DNA of 64,000 bases from Prorocentrum cordatum (GCA_963575745.1 CAUYUJ010014270.1:302202-366201); one strand, 5' to 3'; shown: positions 51,096-63,189, counted from the first letter of the stretch. Numbers and translations: made by a program. The notes: generated by a model not told the origin, from the sequence alone.

Positions 51096-52634
51096 AGATG
51101 CCTGCGCACGCTGCCCACGAGGCGATGCCGGCTCAGGCTCTGCAGCAGCGCGGCCTGAGGGCAGGGGGAAGGAGGACGAAGAGGACGACCCATGCAAACG
51201 CAGGACGCATCGACGATGCTGTGATGAATGCTCCCTCGAAGCTCCCCCTGAACTGGTCCCTGCAAGAACGTGCGTATGTCCATTGCGGGAATGCCAGGGT
51301 GGAAGACACCGTCTGAGAATGTTCCATCGTGCCAGAACGTAATAATCACTGGGACTTCAACGCTGCGAATCGCGACTTCAACGCCGCGAATCGCGACGAA
51401 TGCCAGAACACCACTCCTGAAACTCCAACACCGCGAATCAACGTGACAATTGCGTCCTTATATTCCGAGATCCTGTCAGAGCTCAGCTCTTGAGATTCAA
51501 CCCTACGAATTCTGGCAAGGGTTGAACACTTTTAGAGCGAATGCGCGCGGCGCCAAGGCAAGCAAACGCATTTTGAAAAGGAATCGGCATCCATCCCAAA
51601 CCTCATGCAAACTTTTAAGCCGAATGTGCGAGGCGCTATGGCGAGCGCCATACTTTAGAAAATGATCGCCCTCCATCCGTAAACCTGCTGCAGACATGTC
51701 AAGCAAATGCGCGCTGCGCTGAAAAGCGAGAGCCACATTTTGAAAACCAGCCGCCATTAATCCTTGAAAATTTCAAAAAAACTGGTCGCACGATCACCAA
51801 CTGTGGGGAAGGCTCATGCGAAACGCCTGGCCCGCACGACGGATACGTCTAGGGGCGGGACAGGGAGGACGCATGCATAAGGAGGCAATAAAAAAGGAGG
51901 AGGAGGACCAGTGCAATCCCAAGAAGCACCAACAATGTTGCAATACACCCTCCCTCCAAAATCCCTCTTCGCACATCCCAAAAAGAACTATGCTCAATAC
52001 GGGAAGTGGCCCAGTAGAAGTCATCTGAAAATCCCCAATCGTGCCAAATACAAGTCATGGGATGTGTACAGCGCCGAGTATCAACATGACTGTTGCGTCC
52101 TGACAATCCGAAATCCTGAGCCTTTCCAGGGACTCCAGCACCGCGAATCAACGTGACAGCTTTAGTCCTGACATCCCTAGATCGAACACCATTCCTGGGA
52201 TTCCGCCCGTACGAACCCTTGGAACGGATGTTTTGAAACGATTGTGCGCGGCGTTAAGGCGAGGTCCACATAACAAACAAACAAAAAACATATGAAAAAC
52301 GGCTGCCAACTGATAAGACGAATGCGCGCGGCGCTGAAGCGACAGTCACATTTTGAAAACCACCCGCCCCCCATCCTCAAACTCGATGCAAAGTTTAAGA
52401 AGAATGTGCGCGTCGCCAAAGCGAAAGCCGCACTTTGAAGCCCACCCGGCATCCATCCACGGAGCTTTAAAACACATGCGCGCGGCGATATGGCGAGAGC
52501 CCCATTTTGAAAACGACCAGCCCTACCCGCGAAACTGCCGCAGATTTCCGGCGTCATGATCATATGTCGCGTGGAAGTCTCAGGCGAAACGCCCGGCCCG
52601 CCCTAACGACACGCCTAGGGATGCGACAGGAAGG
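51096..52634 (+). repeat. repeat E: two diverged tandem copies, ~750 bp each
   Basis: Copy 1 about 51096-51870 and copy 2 about 51871-52634. Shared order: ATCGTGCCA block, CACCGCGAATCAACGTGACA, GGTTGAAC/GGATGTTTTGA, several ~90-bp units with AATGCGCGCGGCG and CACATTTTGAAAAC, and a terminal GCGAAACGCCYGGCCCGC with CGYCTAGGG. A single fragment lies at 37195-37480. No coding frame is conserved. Confidence 0.75.
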
Positions 52635-52649
52635 AACTTCTTACAAGGG

Positions 52650-52960
52650 GGGTTGATGGAGCAGGAGGCAGGAGGCGGGAGGGAGGGCGGGGGATGAGGG
52701 AAAGAGGGGGGGACGATGGAGGAGGGAGGAAGGAGGAACGAGGAGGGAAAAGGGCAAAGGAAAGAGGAGAAGGAGGAGGACGACGAAGACGAGGACGACG
52801 AGGACGAGGACGACGAGGAGGACGAGGAGGCGGAGCGTGGCCGAGAAGGGAGCAGGAGAAGAAGGAGGAGGAACGCTAGGGGAACTGAGGAGGAGGAGGA
52901 CGACGAGAGGGAAGAGGAGGACGGCGAGGAGGAGAGGGAGCTGGCGTCCCACGACGGCCT
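52650..52960. repeat. (GGA/GAC)n microsatellite
   Basis: GGAGGGA then GACGACGAAGACGAGG repeats. Confidence 0.95.
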
Positions 52961-53250
52961 CGCCCTCCAGAATGGTAAGCGCCTGCTTGAGTCCCGCAAT
53001 CTCAGCGGAGCGGGCCGCCACGAGTTCCTGGCAGGGTTCCGGGACTCTTTGACCCATCCCCAAATCTTCGAAAATCTGAATTGTTCAATCCCGGCATGTT
53101 TCCTCGATTCGGCTTTGGGGGCCTATTTTCGGGCCGCGGGGCCGTCAAAAGCGGATGCGAAGCGAAAAAGGCTCCCCGCGGAAACATTCGGGACACTCAA
53201 GGTCCCCGCTGTGCCCAACATGGGGGGTGGGGGGCCTGCATTTCCACCAC
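52961..53250. other. short unique stretch
   Basis: About 290 bp; a minus frame (53002-53196) and plus frames are open but without motif. Confidence 0.35.
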
Positions 53251-53271
53251 CTCATCAGCATCATCCCCACC

Positions 53272-53320
<49 letters not shown>

Positions 53321-53690
53321 GCATCACCAGCACCATCGTAATCATCATCACCAGCAGCAGCATCACCACCAGCATCATCACAGTCACGGCCATCATCAAC
53401 AGCACCATCATCATTATCATTATCACAACCGACATATTACAACTCGTCAGCATCATCATGATCAGTATCACCACGGTCACCACCATCAGTTACCATCGTC
53501 ACCCACACTGTTTCATCACCACCACCACCACCGTCAGCACCATCACGTTCATCCGCAATAACACTATCAACTAGTCAATAATCAGCACCACCAACATTGA
53601 TCATTATCACGTCATCACCGCCAACACAATCACCACCAACACCGCCACCATCGTCGTCAGTTTCACACCCACCAACGTCATCGCGATGAA
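53250..53690. repeat. (CAC/CAT)n microsatellite, ~440 bp
   Basis: CATCATCACCAC with AGC and AAC interruptions, lying at the 3' end of LINE 3. The His- and Met-rich frames are artefacts. Confidence 0.95.
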
Positions 53691-53749
53691 CGCACCATCA
53701 CAAACATCTTGGACTTGGACTTCGACTACGGCTCGAAGTCTATCTATCC

Positions 53750-54608
53750 AGACTAGCCAGCAACTACACGATATAACACACCACACCTACCCACCAGCTC
53801 TCTCACAAACGTCGAGCATTCAGCCAGCGCGGCTGCCTCGGACCAGAACGAATCAATCCATGAGCTGTGGAAAGTGCCCCCCATGGCCAAAAGGCGCGCT
53901 TCCCATCTGCCAGATAAGATTCCCACGACCCACGCCGACGCTGCGCATGCTCCGCCCGGCGCGCCGCCGTCGGAGCGGGCAACCAAGCTGCGCCCCCGCA
54001 AAGATTTTGCGGGGCACGGCCAGTCGAAATCCACAGACCACGTCTTCTGCACATCCATCGTCAAATTTGCCAAGTGGCCCCCTTATGTCGCTGCGTTGCC
54101 CGCAGCGCCATGTCACAGGGTCGGCCCAAATATCCGGCGGAGACCATCCGGAATCCATCAACTTGACAATGTCGTCGCAAGCGCGGCGCACCAGATGAGA
54201 AGCTGACGGGTCCAGGCAGGGGGCGCGTCCGCAAATTATGCGCTGGAGTGGTTGGCAATCCACTACACACAGTACCCGTCTCGGCGTCGCCCCCCACTGC
54301 AACGCGACGCCCACCCCACCAAGGGCATGCGATCCTGGCACGTCGTCCAGAACGCGTCCACGAAGCTTTCGGCATCTGTCGGCGGGCGCCACCACAGCGC
54401 CCACGGGCGGCCTGCACGGCAGGAGCGGCAACTGCCAGCAGGCGCAGACTCGATTGGCGAAGAACTCCAAATTTGCCATCCATTCTCGCGCGCTGCCGAA
54501 CTGGTCGCGGAATGCCCCCCAGCGCACGCCGTAAACCATCGCCAAGACATCTTCCCATTCGGCTTCGTGCCCGGGAGCCGAATGCACGAGCCGCAAATCT
54601 CGGCGCAA
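53750..54608 (-). pseudogene. LINE 3 C-terminal segment
   Basis: Reads EWEDVLAMVYGVRWGAFRDQ, then a less conserved region with LMDSGWSPPDIW, a motif also met in LINE C-termini here (compare DLGWSPVTAW in LINE 1). No RNase H acidic residues are recognised in it. Confidence 0.65.
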
Positions 54609-55269
54609 ACGCCGCGGGACCTACTGCGCGCCTGCCTGCCATTCCCGATGTCTGAACAGATGCGATGATCGAACATGATTCTGCCAAGCTGGGTTGGATA
54701 GGTACTTTCCCCATCCTAGCTTGCCGGAAGATCTCATGGAAGATTCGGTGATGAAGTAGACGGCATTTGCAACGACCTGCCCTACATTCAATTATTCTCG
54801 CCGCGCGCTGACTGCAATCCACGCAGCCCTCGTTGGCCCTCCTGCGAAATCGCAGCGCCCGGCGCAGGAATTTGCATTCCCAGCGCTTGGCTGTAAGCAA
54901 CAACGAGGACGTGACATGCCGCGAGCTTGACCCATATGAAACTGAAGCTGAAGGTCCAGAGCACCAAGCACGAACTTTACTTTCTGTTGTTCCCAAACCC
55001 ACGACATCCGCCGAACGAGCCCAAAAGCGAGCTCCCCCTTTCGGCTGGCGACGCTCGAAGCCGCGGGTGCTCGAGCCCCGGCGATCCAGGAGAACTCCCA
55101 ACACCTCCATGTTGTCAACGAGCTTGATACTGATATTGGCGCCACCGGGGATGCCCAAGTCGATGTCTCCGGCGCCATCTGCGCGAGGGCCACCCCGCAT
55201 GCACTGGGGCGAACTCTCCTTCCATGACACTTTCATCGCGAGCATGCGATTCGTCAACTCTCGGCGCAT
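54600..55269 (-). pseudogene. LINE 3 post-RT (thumb/connection) segment
   Basis: Reads ELTNRMLAMKVSWKESSP and then NMEVLGVLLDRRGSS, typical of the region after motif C/D in LINE RTs. Coding appearance is lost near 54600, where the next phase takes over. Confidence 0.7.
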
Positions 55270-55860
55270 GCTGGCCCGCGGAAGCTGCCACTATGAAGAT
55301 GTTGTCCGCCCGCGCTACATGCGACAGCCGCTGACCATTGCCAAAATGGAAACCGAAATGTCTGGAGGCCCAGCTCCGCGCCAAATCTTCCACGGCGGTT
55401 TCAACCGGCACGTTCCAGACATTCGGAGTTTCTCTGCCGCCTTGCTCGCCCCCTCGTGCCCAAGGAAATCGGCTTGTGGAGCCAGCCGCAGGCGCCGAAA
55501 ATGAAGCTGAGAGCCCAGATACCTCCCGCAACAAGCAGGAGGCGCGCTCGGCATGAACTCCCGCTCTGGCCAACAAGTCGTTCATCACAGCGTGATCCAT
55601 GGAGTCGAACGCCGCTGCCACGCCAATGCAGCTACGAACGCTGACAGATTCCAACGGCGGGCTAAATAAAACGGGGCGCAAAACGCAAACGAGGTCGATG
55701 CAATCGAGGCCCGCATTAAGTCCGTAGTTGCATACATGCCGGGAGACTGGCAGCATCGGCCTGATGCAATGGATAAGGCTGCTCACGTAGCACTTCCAAA
55801 AACAATCGAGGCTGGATATCCATCTGTATTCATCGCATCGGACAGCCCGTGATTATCCGG
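55115..55860 (-). pseudogene. LINE 3 reverse transcriptase domain
   Basis: Opens in RT sequence (LDCFWKCYVSS..., RHVCNYGLNAGLDCIDLV). Motif A VAAAFDSMDHAVM is at about 55590-55625, motif B RGGEQGGRETPNVWN at about 55415-55460, and motif C RADNIFIVA at about 55288-55312. The second Asp of the usual DD pair is Asn. After about 55270 the coding signal moves to another phase. Confidence 0.82.
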
Positions 55861-55983
55861 GAATGCCGGCGTAGTCACTGTGCACCCACTCTGGAGGGTC
55901 TTCTGAATCAGTGCGTTTCTGCCTTTCCAAGAAGAGATGCCACGCGTGAACGCATGCAAAAAATGAGGGTGGGGGGGTTAGGT

Positions 55984-56875
55984 GTGCAAAGTCAGAGCCA
56001 TAATTTAGTCATTTTTGTGTGCGTGCGTCTGCGTGGCTTTTGTGTCTCTCTGTGTGTTGTTGTTTTTATGTTCCGTCCGGTGTTTTGTTCGTGTTTGTTT
56101 GTGTATTTGGTGTATTTTGTGTGTTGGTTTGCGTTTGTTTTGTGTGTGTGTGTGTTTTTTTGCGCGAGGGGAATCTGCCGCGGTCGATCGCCCAGGAGGG
56201 TTCGACTGCCGCCCCGGCGCGGATCGCCCCCGCCAAGATTCCCTTAAAAAGGGGAGCTTAGGCGTGGGCTTTTCCCGTAAGCCCCCCCGCTCGCCTGGGA
56301 GGGCGCGGGAGGTCCTGGATCGCCTGGGGAGGGTTCCAGGACGGGCCGACTCGCCCTGAGAGGGGTCGGTCCGAGCGGTGGAATCGCCCGGGGGGGTCTC
56401 CGCCACTCAGCGCCTGCACGAGTCGCCCGGGTGGTCTCGCGCGGGAACAGCCCTCGCGCATCGCCCAAGGGGGCCCCGCGGGGGCGAGGTAGCCCGGGGG
56501 GGCGCCTGGGAGGACAGTGCGCGGCGCGAAAGGTTCCCGCAAATCTTTCGCGGGACTCTCGCAGATTCGTCGCGGGGGGGCCGGGCTCTCGCAAATTTTT
56601 AGCGGGGGGCGCAACGGTCTGGACGGTCGCGCAGGGGGGGGGGGGGGCGAAGAAGAGAGGGCCAAAGCCTCGAGGGCCACCTCCGGAGCCAAGCGAATGA
56701 CGGACAATTGGAGCAGGGAGCGGCCAAAGATAGAGAAGGGGGGCGAAGGATAATAGCCGGAGGGGGGCGCGAGCGGCGCACCGAAGAGCAGGAGCGGAGA
56801 GAAAGGCAGTTCTCCGGCTGGTCACGCCAAGAGAAGGGCGAGGTTGATGATTAAATTCAGGCTCTGACTTTGCAC
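55984..56875. mobile_element. ~0.9 kb non-autonomous element with 29-bp terminal inverted repeats
   Basis: GTGCAAAGTCAGAGCC begins at 55984 and its reverse complement ends at 56875. The 29-bp arms (55984-56012, 56847-56875) differ at three positions. The interior has a GTGT-rich left part (56013-56160), an imperfect tandem repeat of ATCGCCCGGG-type units (56185-56500) and GCAAATCTTTCGCGGG-type repeats (56535-56640). No transposase. A target-site duplication is not obvious. Confidence 0.7.
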
Positions 56876-59280
56876 GCGTAAGGAAGGCGGGCCGCGCATG
56901 CCTCAGCGGGGCGCCCGCTCATCTCAGGCGCCGCGTTCGCCTTCATCCCGGCGCGCCCCTGCGACACATCGTAAAAAAGACATCCTGCCGGGGGAATTCC
57001 CATCAAGAATGCAATTTCGAGAAATAGCAAACAAAACAGCCAACCGGTGTTTCTGCATCTGGGTCGTTCGCCGGATCTTGAAAACGACGCCTCCCAAAGA
57101 ACTTAGCCCCATCTGCGTGGCAAGGCAACGTCGGGGTGGGACTCTGCGGACAGACCCCAATCTCGCACCGCTCCTCTGTTGCCGACGTCGGCGCAGCACT
57201 CGTCGAAGGCGCTGCGCTGCTGACCTGCATTCTGACGGCGATGCCGAAACAACTTCTGCTCGAGCCTGCTTCGCCAGAGCGTTCACGGATCGGCGGGAAA
57301 GCAGCCCCCCGAACGAAGTCGTCGTAAACGGAGCACTCAAAGCAAACTCTGGCGCAGACGTGCGAAACGGATAGGTCTGACAAAGCAACGCACTTCCGCC
57401 GGGAAGCTTCTTCGTCGGCCGCCGACGTCGGCGCCCGTCCGTTCAGACACCCCAACGGGGCCTCTGCGCGCTCCAGGGGGACAAGACCACGATGCAAACA
57501 GCATCGCCATCATCATCGCCACTATCATCACCCTCATCATCACCGCCATGGCCCTCGCACTCGCCCAGGCCCGGCGGACCCGTGGGCCCGGCGGGTCTAC
57601 GGGGGCGCCCCGCAAACGAGCCGTCCCACGCTGCAATCCAGCGCTGGCCCCCCGGCGAAATCGGCGGATGTCTAGCCCGGGCAAGAAAGGGCGGCGAAAC
57701 GACGCACATGCCACTTCCCCCGCCGCGCGCCCGAGCCGTTGATCGGCCGCGACGCAGACGTCAAGAGTAACGATGAACGGAACGGAACGGAAGTCTGCGC
57801 GCCGGCTCCGGTACGCGGAGCGGCCCCCTGGAGGGCGACTTCTAACATCGCAGCGCGGCAGAATTCAGTCCGCGCGCGCGCTCGGGCGGGCCGGGGGACT
57901 GCAATCGCTGATTGTCCGACGGGGGGGGGCGCAGAAGGGAACAGGAACGCGGAGGCGACGTGCGCGCGGCCGCGGGGCGCGCGCTGCCAGACCCCGCCGC
58001 CGGGCGCCCGCGCGCCCGCCCGGGGCAAGGGTCGGGGGCGGAGCAACAGATGGAGGAGTGGAGGGGGATGGGCTGAGAAATAAGCCCAGCTGGCTCGGGC
58101 CCGCGACAGCCGGCCGCCGCCCCGTCAGCCGCGCCGCCCGCGGCCGCCAGAGCGCGCGCCCGCCGCGAGCGCGCGCGGCGGGCTGCGAGCTCAGCGACGC
58201 CGATGCCGACGCCGCGGCGGAAAGCCCCGCGAGCGGCGAAGCAGGCCGAGGAGGAAGCCTCGGCGCTGCCGCGCTGCAGCACTGCCGAAGGCCGCGGCGG
58301 GCCGCCAGAGCGCCGCAGCAGCCGAGCGCCAATGCAACGCCCGCGCTTCCGACCCAGCGCACCCACAGGCCTCCAGAGCGAAGGCCGCAAGCGCCGGGTC
58401 CGCGCAGCGCCCCCACATGCGCTCCTCCGCGGTCGCCGCAGCAACGCGACCCGGGTGGCGCGGCCCCGGCCCGCGGCCGCGCCCGCGCCGCGGGCGGCGT
58501 CTGTCAACGCCCGTCAGCGCAAATTGCGCGGAACTCTCGGCCACAGCTGGCGGCCCCCAGGCGGCTGGGCGACTAGGGGCCGCCCCAAACGGGGGCGGGC
58601 CGCTGCGCGGCCGCCGAAGTAGCGCCGCGGGCGCGCGAACTAGTCCAGCACGCCGCCACGGCGCGCGAACGCTCCGCCGCCTAGGCGGCGCCCAACGCAG
58701 CGCCCTGGCGCGGCGGCCAAGTCGGCTCCGCAGCGCGCTTGGCCCGCCCGGGCGCGGAGGCAGGCGGCGCGGGCTACTGGCGGGGGGCAGGCCGCAGCCT
58801 GCGCGCCGCCGCCGCGCCCGCTAGCACGCGGTCGCCCAGCGTCGGCGGCAACAGCCAGCTACGGGCGCCCCTGTTCTTGACTGACCAGCATGCAACACGT
58901 TTTCATCATTGTTTTCCTGCGCAGGGTCGCGCGGCCCGCTGCCAACACTGCGGCCTGCTCTGCACGGGGCGCGCTTCGCCTAGATGGCCGCGACCCAACT
59001 CCGCCGCGCATCAGCGACAGCGCGTCGCCGACGACCCAGAACACGAAGCCCGACGGCGTCTCGCCGCTCGCCCTCTCCGGGCACACGCGACTCGACGCGG
59101 CCGCACGGGTGGGGGAACGCATTGCGGATGATGCGAATCAATTCGAATTATAGGACGTTCGCGATCACGTGGCCCACGTCGTTGGGGACGTCGGGAACCC
59201 CTTCTACTTATTACTCCGCGGAGCGCGCTGGACGCTCGAGCACCTCGGGGCCGCGCGCGATGCCAACGCGAGCAGGGCCG
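56876..59280. other. very GC-rich 2.4 kb without recognisable gene
   Basis: GC is extreme from 57800 to 58850. Long Arg/Ala/Pro frames overlap in nearly all phases (e.g. plus 57773-58576, minus 57842-58507), as expected when stops are rare. None has a motif. A small CAT-rich patch lies at 57505-57545. Confidence 0.45.
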
Positions 59281-60500
59281 GCTCAGATTTCTGCGGGGCA
59301 ACGAGGACGCAGCGCACCATTACTCTTAACGCGGAGACATACACCGACGACGTGGCCGTCAGCATCGCGACCTGTTGGTGCACCAGAATAAAGCATGTCT
59401 TCAGCCGTCGGCTTGCAGTGACGGTGCGGCCGTAGACTGGGCCGAAGAGGCCCGGTCACTCGTGGAGCCCACGGAGGTAGCTGTAACGGCGGATGGAGGC
59501 CTTGCCACCGTTCGCGACCGCATCGAGAGGGCGCGGCGCGCGGCGCCCAAGTGACGGGCGCTCTGCTCGCGCCCTGGAGCAAGATATGAAAACGACCCCT
59601 AATCATTCCAAAGCTTACAGGAAGCCCCCGGGGCCCGCATGGGCCCCAGGGCCCCCAGGAGGCCTCCGAAAACACCGCAATTTCGACAACGACGGCGGCG
59701 GCGGCGACGACGTCGAGGGCGACAGCGACGTCCGGAAACCTCCATGAACTCCGCGACCATGTGCGGATCTCTGGATGCTTCCCTGGGGCCCTCAATGGCC
59801 TCGCCTCGGATACAGCCACAAGCCACGCTCGGCCGCCCAGCTGCACGGGCACGCGGGATTGCCAGGATGCCCTCGCGGCGCAAGACCGTGCGCAAGCATC
59901 GCGCCGATCACGAGAGCTCGGCGACGCGATGGCGCTTGCGGAAGGCCCCCGGGGCCGCGGGACGCTTTTCAGGAGGCCTGAGGTGGGGTCGCCCGGCGCC
60001 GTGGGACGCTGGGACTTCGGGGGCGTGCCTGGAGGTTCTGGCGAGTCTCCGAATCTTGACGGCCACGCGGGGACTGCTCGGAGTCCTTTGGGATTCCCCC
60101 GACAGAGCACGGCCGCGCGAGGGGGGGAGGGGGGGGAACCCCCAGCCCCTCTCAGGCGTGTCCCCCCGCGTTCCTCCAGCGGTCCCTCCCCCCCTTCGGG
60201 GCACGAGGGGCCCCGAGGGGCCCGGGGGGCCCGGGGAGCCGCGGGCCTGGAGGCAGCCCGTCGGGGGTTCCAAGGGGCCCAGCGGCCGGGCGGGCTCGCC
60301 ACACGGCGCCGGCAGTGCGTCGCAGCGAGCCCGTCGCCATAAGACGCCGCAGACCCCCTGGAATTTGTTCTTGAAAACCGAACCCAAAAACTCATCCAAT
60401 TGTTTTACGGTCCAAACAATACATTAAAACATGTGGCGACTTGTTGGGTCAGTTTGGGACTCCGGTTTCTGGAAGACTTGTTGGGTTTGTTTTGGGAATT
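59281..60500. other. GC-rich 1.2 kb, long frames on both strands, unknown
   Basis: Minus frame 59283-60395 (370 codons) and plus frames overlap. Pro/Arg/Ser-rich, no domain. I cannot tell a real gene from composition here. Confidence 0.35.
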
Positions 60501-60524
60501 CGCTCTGGCGGCCCCCCATGGGGC

Positions 60525-60655
60525 AGTTTTTGGATGAAACCTGGGGCGCCCCCGGGAGCGATTTTTGAATGAATCCTGGGGTGGCCCCAGGTAGGTTTTC
60601 GGACGAATTCCGAATCGCCCCCAGGGGAGGTTTCTGGATGAATCCCAGGGGTCCA
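60525..60655 (+). repeat. ~34-bp degenerate tandem repeat
   Basis: About four units of the form TTTTTGGATGAATCCTGGGG-GGCCCC. Confidence 0.7.
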
Positions 60656-60764
60656 CTGTCGGCCGCTGTGGGTCGCAGCTCGCGGTCGTGCTCAAGACCC
60701 CGCGCGTTGTGGCCCGCGCGGTGGCCCGCTCGTGGTCGTGCTCGAATCCCCCTGCATATAATCC

Positions 60765-61450
60765 TCGTCCCTCTTCGTCCTCTTCCCTCCTCGCCCTCCT
60801 CCCTCCTCGTTTTCATCCCCCATCGTCCTCCTCCCCCCTCGTCCCCATCGTCCTGCTCCGTCGTCGGCCCCCGTCCTCTTCGAACTCCTTCGTCGCGGTT
60901 TCCCTCCCTCCTCGTCCTAGTCCTCCTCCTCCTACCCGGTCGCCCTCCCCCTTTTTCGCCCCCCCCCCTCGTCATCCTCGTCCCTCGTCGCCCTCGTCCA
61001 TCCCACCTCCTGCAAGGCCTTGCATTTGGAACGCCACCGATATCTGTTGTACCTCACTGACGCACCCCTTTTCCTCCCCAGCCACCGCTTTCCGTCGAGA
61101 TAGGTTTTCGGCAATTGTCGGGATCTCTTGGCCGTCATCCTGCATCCTGTTCCGTCCTCCGGCACCTCCTCCCCCATCCCTCCCTCGTGGAGCTTTTTTT
61201 GTTCCGGGATTTGTGCAGCATAAGTGCGCCTTCATCCTCGCCCCTCTTACGCGCCCCTCCTGCTGTTCCCCCTCCCCCCCCCCACACTCCGCCGTGAAGA
61301 CTGCAAGCATATGTTCGGCACCCGTTGGACCCCATATTCTCCCCTCCTTCTCCCTCTCTCCCTCCGGGACGCTGCGCGGACGTCGCTGGCATGACTCCCA
61401 CGCGATAATCCCCCTGTCCCCCCCCCCCATCATCCCCCCCCCCCACCCTC
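60765..61450. repeat. CCTCGTCC/CCTCCTC pyrimidine-rich tract
   Basis: Imperfect TCCTCGTCC and TCCCCC repeats, pyrimidine-rich on the plus strand, with short unique islands. No gene recognised. Confidence 0.7.
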
Positions 61451-61939
61451 CCCGGTAGGTTTTCCGATGCCGATACCGAAGAAGGGTCCAGAAAGTACCT
61501 CACCACGCACTGTCCGCTTGCATCGTCAGCGCCTCGTTTACGCGGCAACTCTCCGCAATTGGCGAATAGCGTCTCAGGCCACCAATTCGAGAATTATTCG
61601 TGGCAAGCATGACATGCGGATTGTACCAAGACGCTCCCATGCCTGACGACAGATCCGCGCAAACAATCCAGGTTCACCTCGGCGCCCATCTCGAGCTGCT
61701 CGCACGGCGGTGGCAGCGCGGACATGCGCATTCGGGCGTCATGAAGGGGACCGTGCCTTTGACGGAGTCGCCGGCGGTCGTCCGCGCTCACGCGTCAAGC
61801 AGTCTGAGACTGCATGACCCAGGGTGGCTACAGTTCTTACTGATGATGGTAGCGCCCCCCCCCCGCTTGCGCGCCCGTGTGGCCTCGAGAAGATGCCACG
61901 CGCGCTGGGCCCTGGACACCGCACCCCCTGCGCACCCAA

Positions 61940-62765
61940 CATGTGTCGAGTCAGTTCCACGCCTGCTATGCCCTGCGCGACTGGCGTGCATGGCGGCCGC
62001 GCTCAGCGACCAATCCCTGCGAACCATCCCCAATGGTGTCGAGACAGCGCCACGCCTACTATGCCCTGCACGACCGGCGCGAATAGCGGCCGCGCTCAGA
62101 GACCACCCCATGCGCACCCCCTATGGTGTCGAGAAAGTGCCACGCCTGACATGCCCTGCACGGCCACCGTGCACCCCCTGCGCACGCCATATGGTGTCGA
62201 GAAAGTGCCACGCCTCCTATGCCATGGACGACCGGCGCGCATAGCGGCCGCGTTCAAAGACCAACCCCAGCGCACGCCGTATGGTGTCGAGTAAGTGCCA
62301 CGCCTGCTATGCCCTGCACGACCGGCGAGCACAGCGGCCGCGCTCAGAGGCCACCCCCTGCGCGCCCCCCATGGTGTCGAGTAAGTGCCAAGACTGCAAT
62401 GCCCTGCACGACCGGCGTGCATAGCGGCCGCGCTCAGAGGCCACCCCGTGCGCACCCTCATGATGTCGAGTAAGTACCACGCCTGCTATGCCCTGCACGA
62501 CCGGCGTGCATAGCGGCCGCGCTCAGAGACCACCCCCTGCGCACCCTCATGGTGTCGAATAAGTGCCACGCCTGTTATGCCCTGCACGATCGGCGTGCAT
62601 GACGGCCGCGCTCAGAGACCAACCCCCTGCGCACCCCGTATGGTGTTGAGTAAGTGCCACGCCTACTATGCCCTGCACGACTGGCGTGCATGGCGGCCGC
62701 GCTCAGAGACCACCCCCTGCGCGCCCCCTATGGTGTCGAGTAAGTGCCACGCCTGCTGTGCATGG
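61940..62765 (+). repeat. 90-bp tandem array with GCGGCCGC in each unit
   Basis: GTGTCGAG marks occur at about 61943, 62036, 62126, 62193, 62284, 62374, 62463, 62552, 62643 and 62732. The period is 89-93 bp apart from one 67-bp deleted unit. Each full unit reads GCCACGCCTGCTATGCCCTG ... ATAGCGGCCGCGCTCAGAG. It is unrelated in sequence to the 90-bp array at 7.8 kb. Confidence 0.92.
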
Positions 62766-62799
62766 ACGACTGGGTCTGCACGTGGCGCATACGGCTTGG

Positions 62800-63150
62800 G
62801 TGTGTGATGCAGTGAGCACGCCAGGCGTGCACTGGCGTTGTTTGTTTGTGCGTGTTCGCTCGCGTGTCTGCATGCGTGTCTTGTGTCTTGTGTGCCGTAT
62901 GAATGTGTATGATGTGTATGCGGCTGCAGGTGGACTGCGTGTCTCAATGTGGGTGTGCGTGTTCGCTCGCGTGTCTGTATGCGTGTCTTGTGTCTTGTGT
63001 GCCTTGCGCATGTGTATGACGGGTGTGCGGCTGTAGGTGGACGCGTGCCTAAATGTGGGTGTGTGATACAGTCAACACGCCAGGCGCGCACTGGCGTTGT
63101 ATGGTGTGTCTGCAAATGTGCACATGCGTGCGGCTGTATGTAGACGCATG
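62800..63150 (+). repeat. ~125-bp tandem repeat, two to three units, GTGT-rich
   Basis: Blocks GTGTTCGCTCGCGTGTCTG, GTGTCTTGTGTCTTGTGTGCC and CACGCCAGGCGYGCACTGGCG each occur twice in order. Confidence 0.8.
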
Positions 63151-63189
63151 ATTCATGTACGCGTCGTGCATGAGTTGCGCGTGGGTGAG

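Larger units (their letters stand above)
53750..55860 (-). mobile_element. LINE 3: 5'-truncated non-LTR retrotransposon
   Basis: Minus-strand remnant of the RT and C-terminal domains only. The 5' end begins within RT fingers sequence near 55860; the 3' end near 53750 runs into the CAC/CAT microsatellite. Phase changes near 55270 and 54600. 5' truncation is the usual result of incomplete target-primed reverse transcription. Confidence 0.85.

Noticed and set aside
57773-58576. 267-codon Arg/Ala-rich gene
   Set aside because: Open frames overlap in nearly every phase here because of extreme GC; no motif or plausible composition.
59283-60395. 370-codon minus-strand gene
   Set aside because: Pro/Arg/Ser-rich with no domain and with competing plus-strand frames; kept only as an unknown region.
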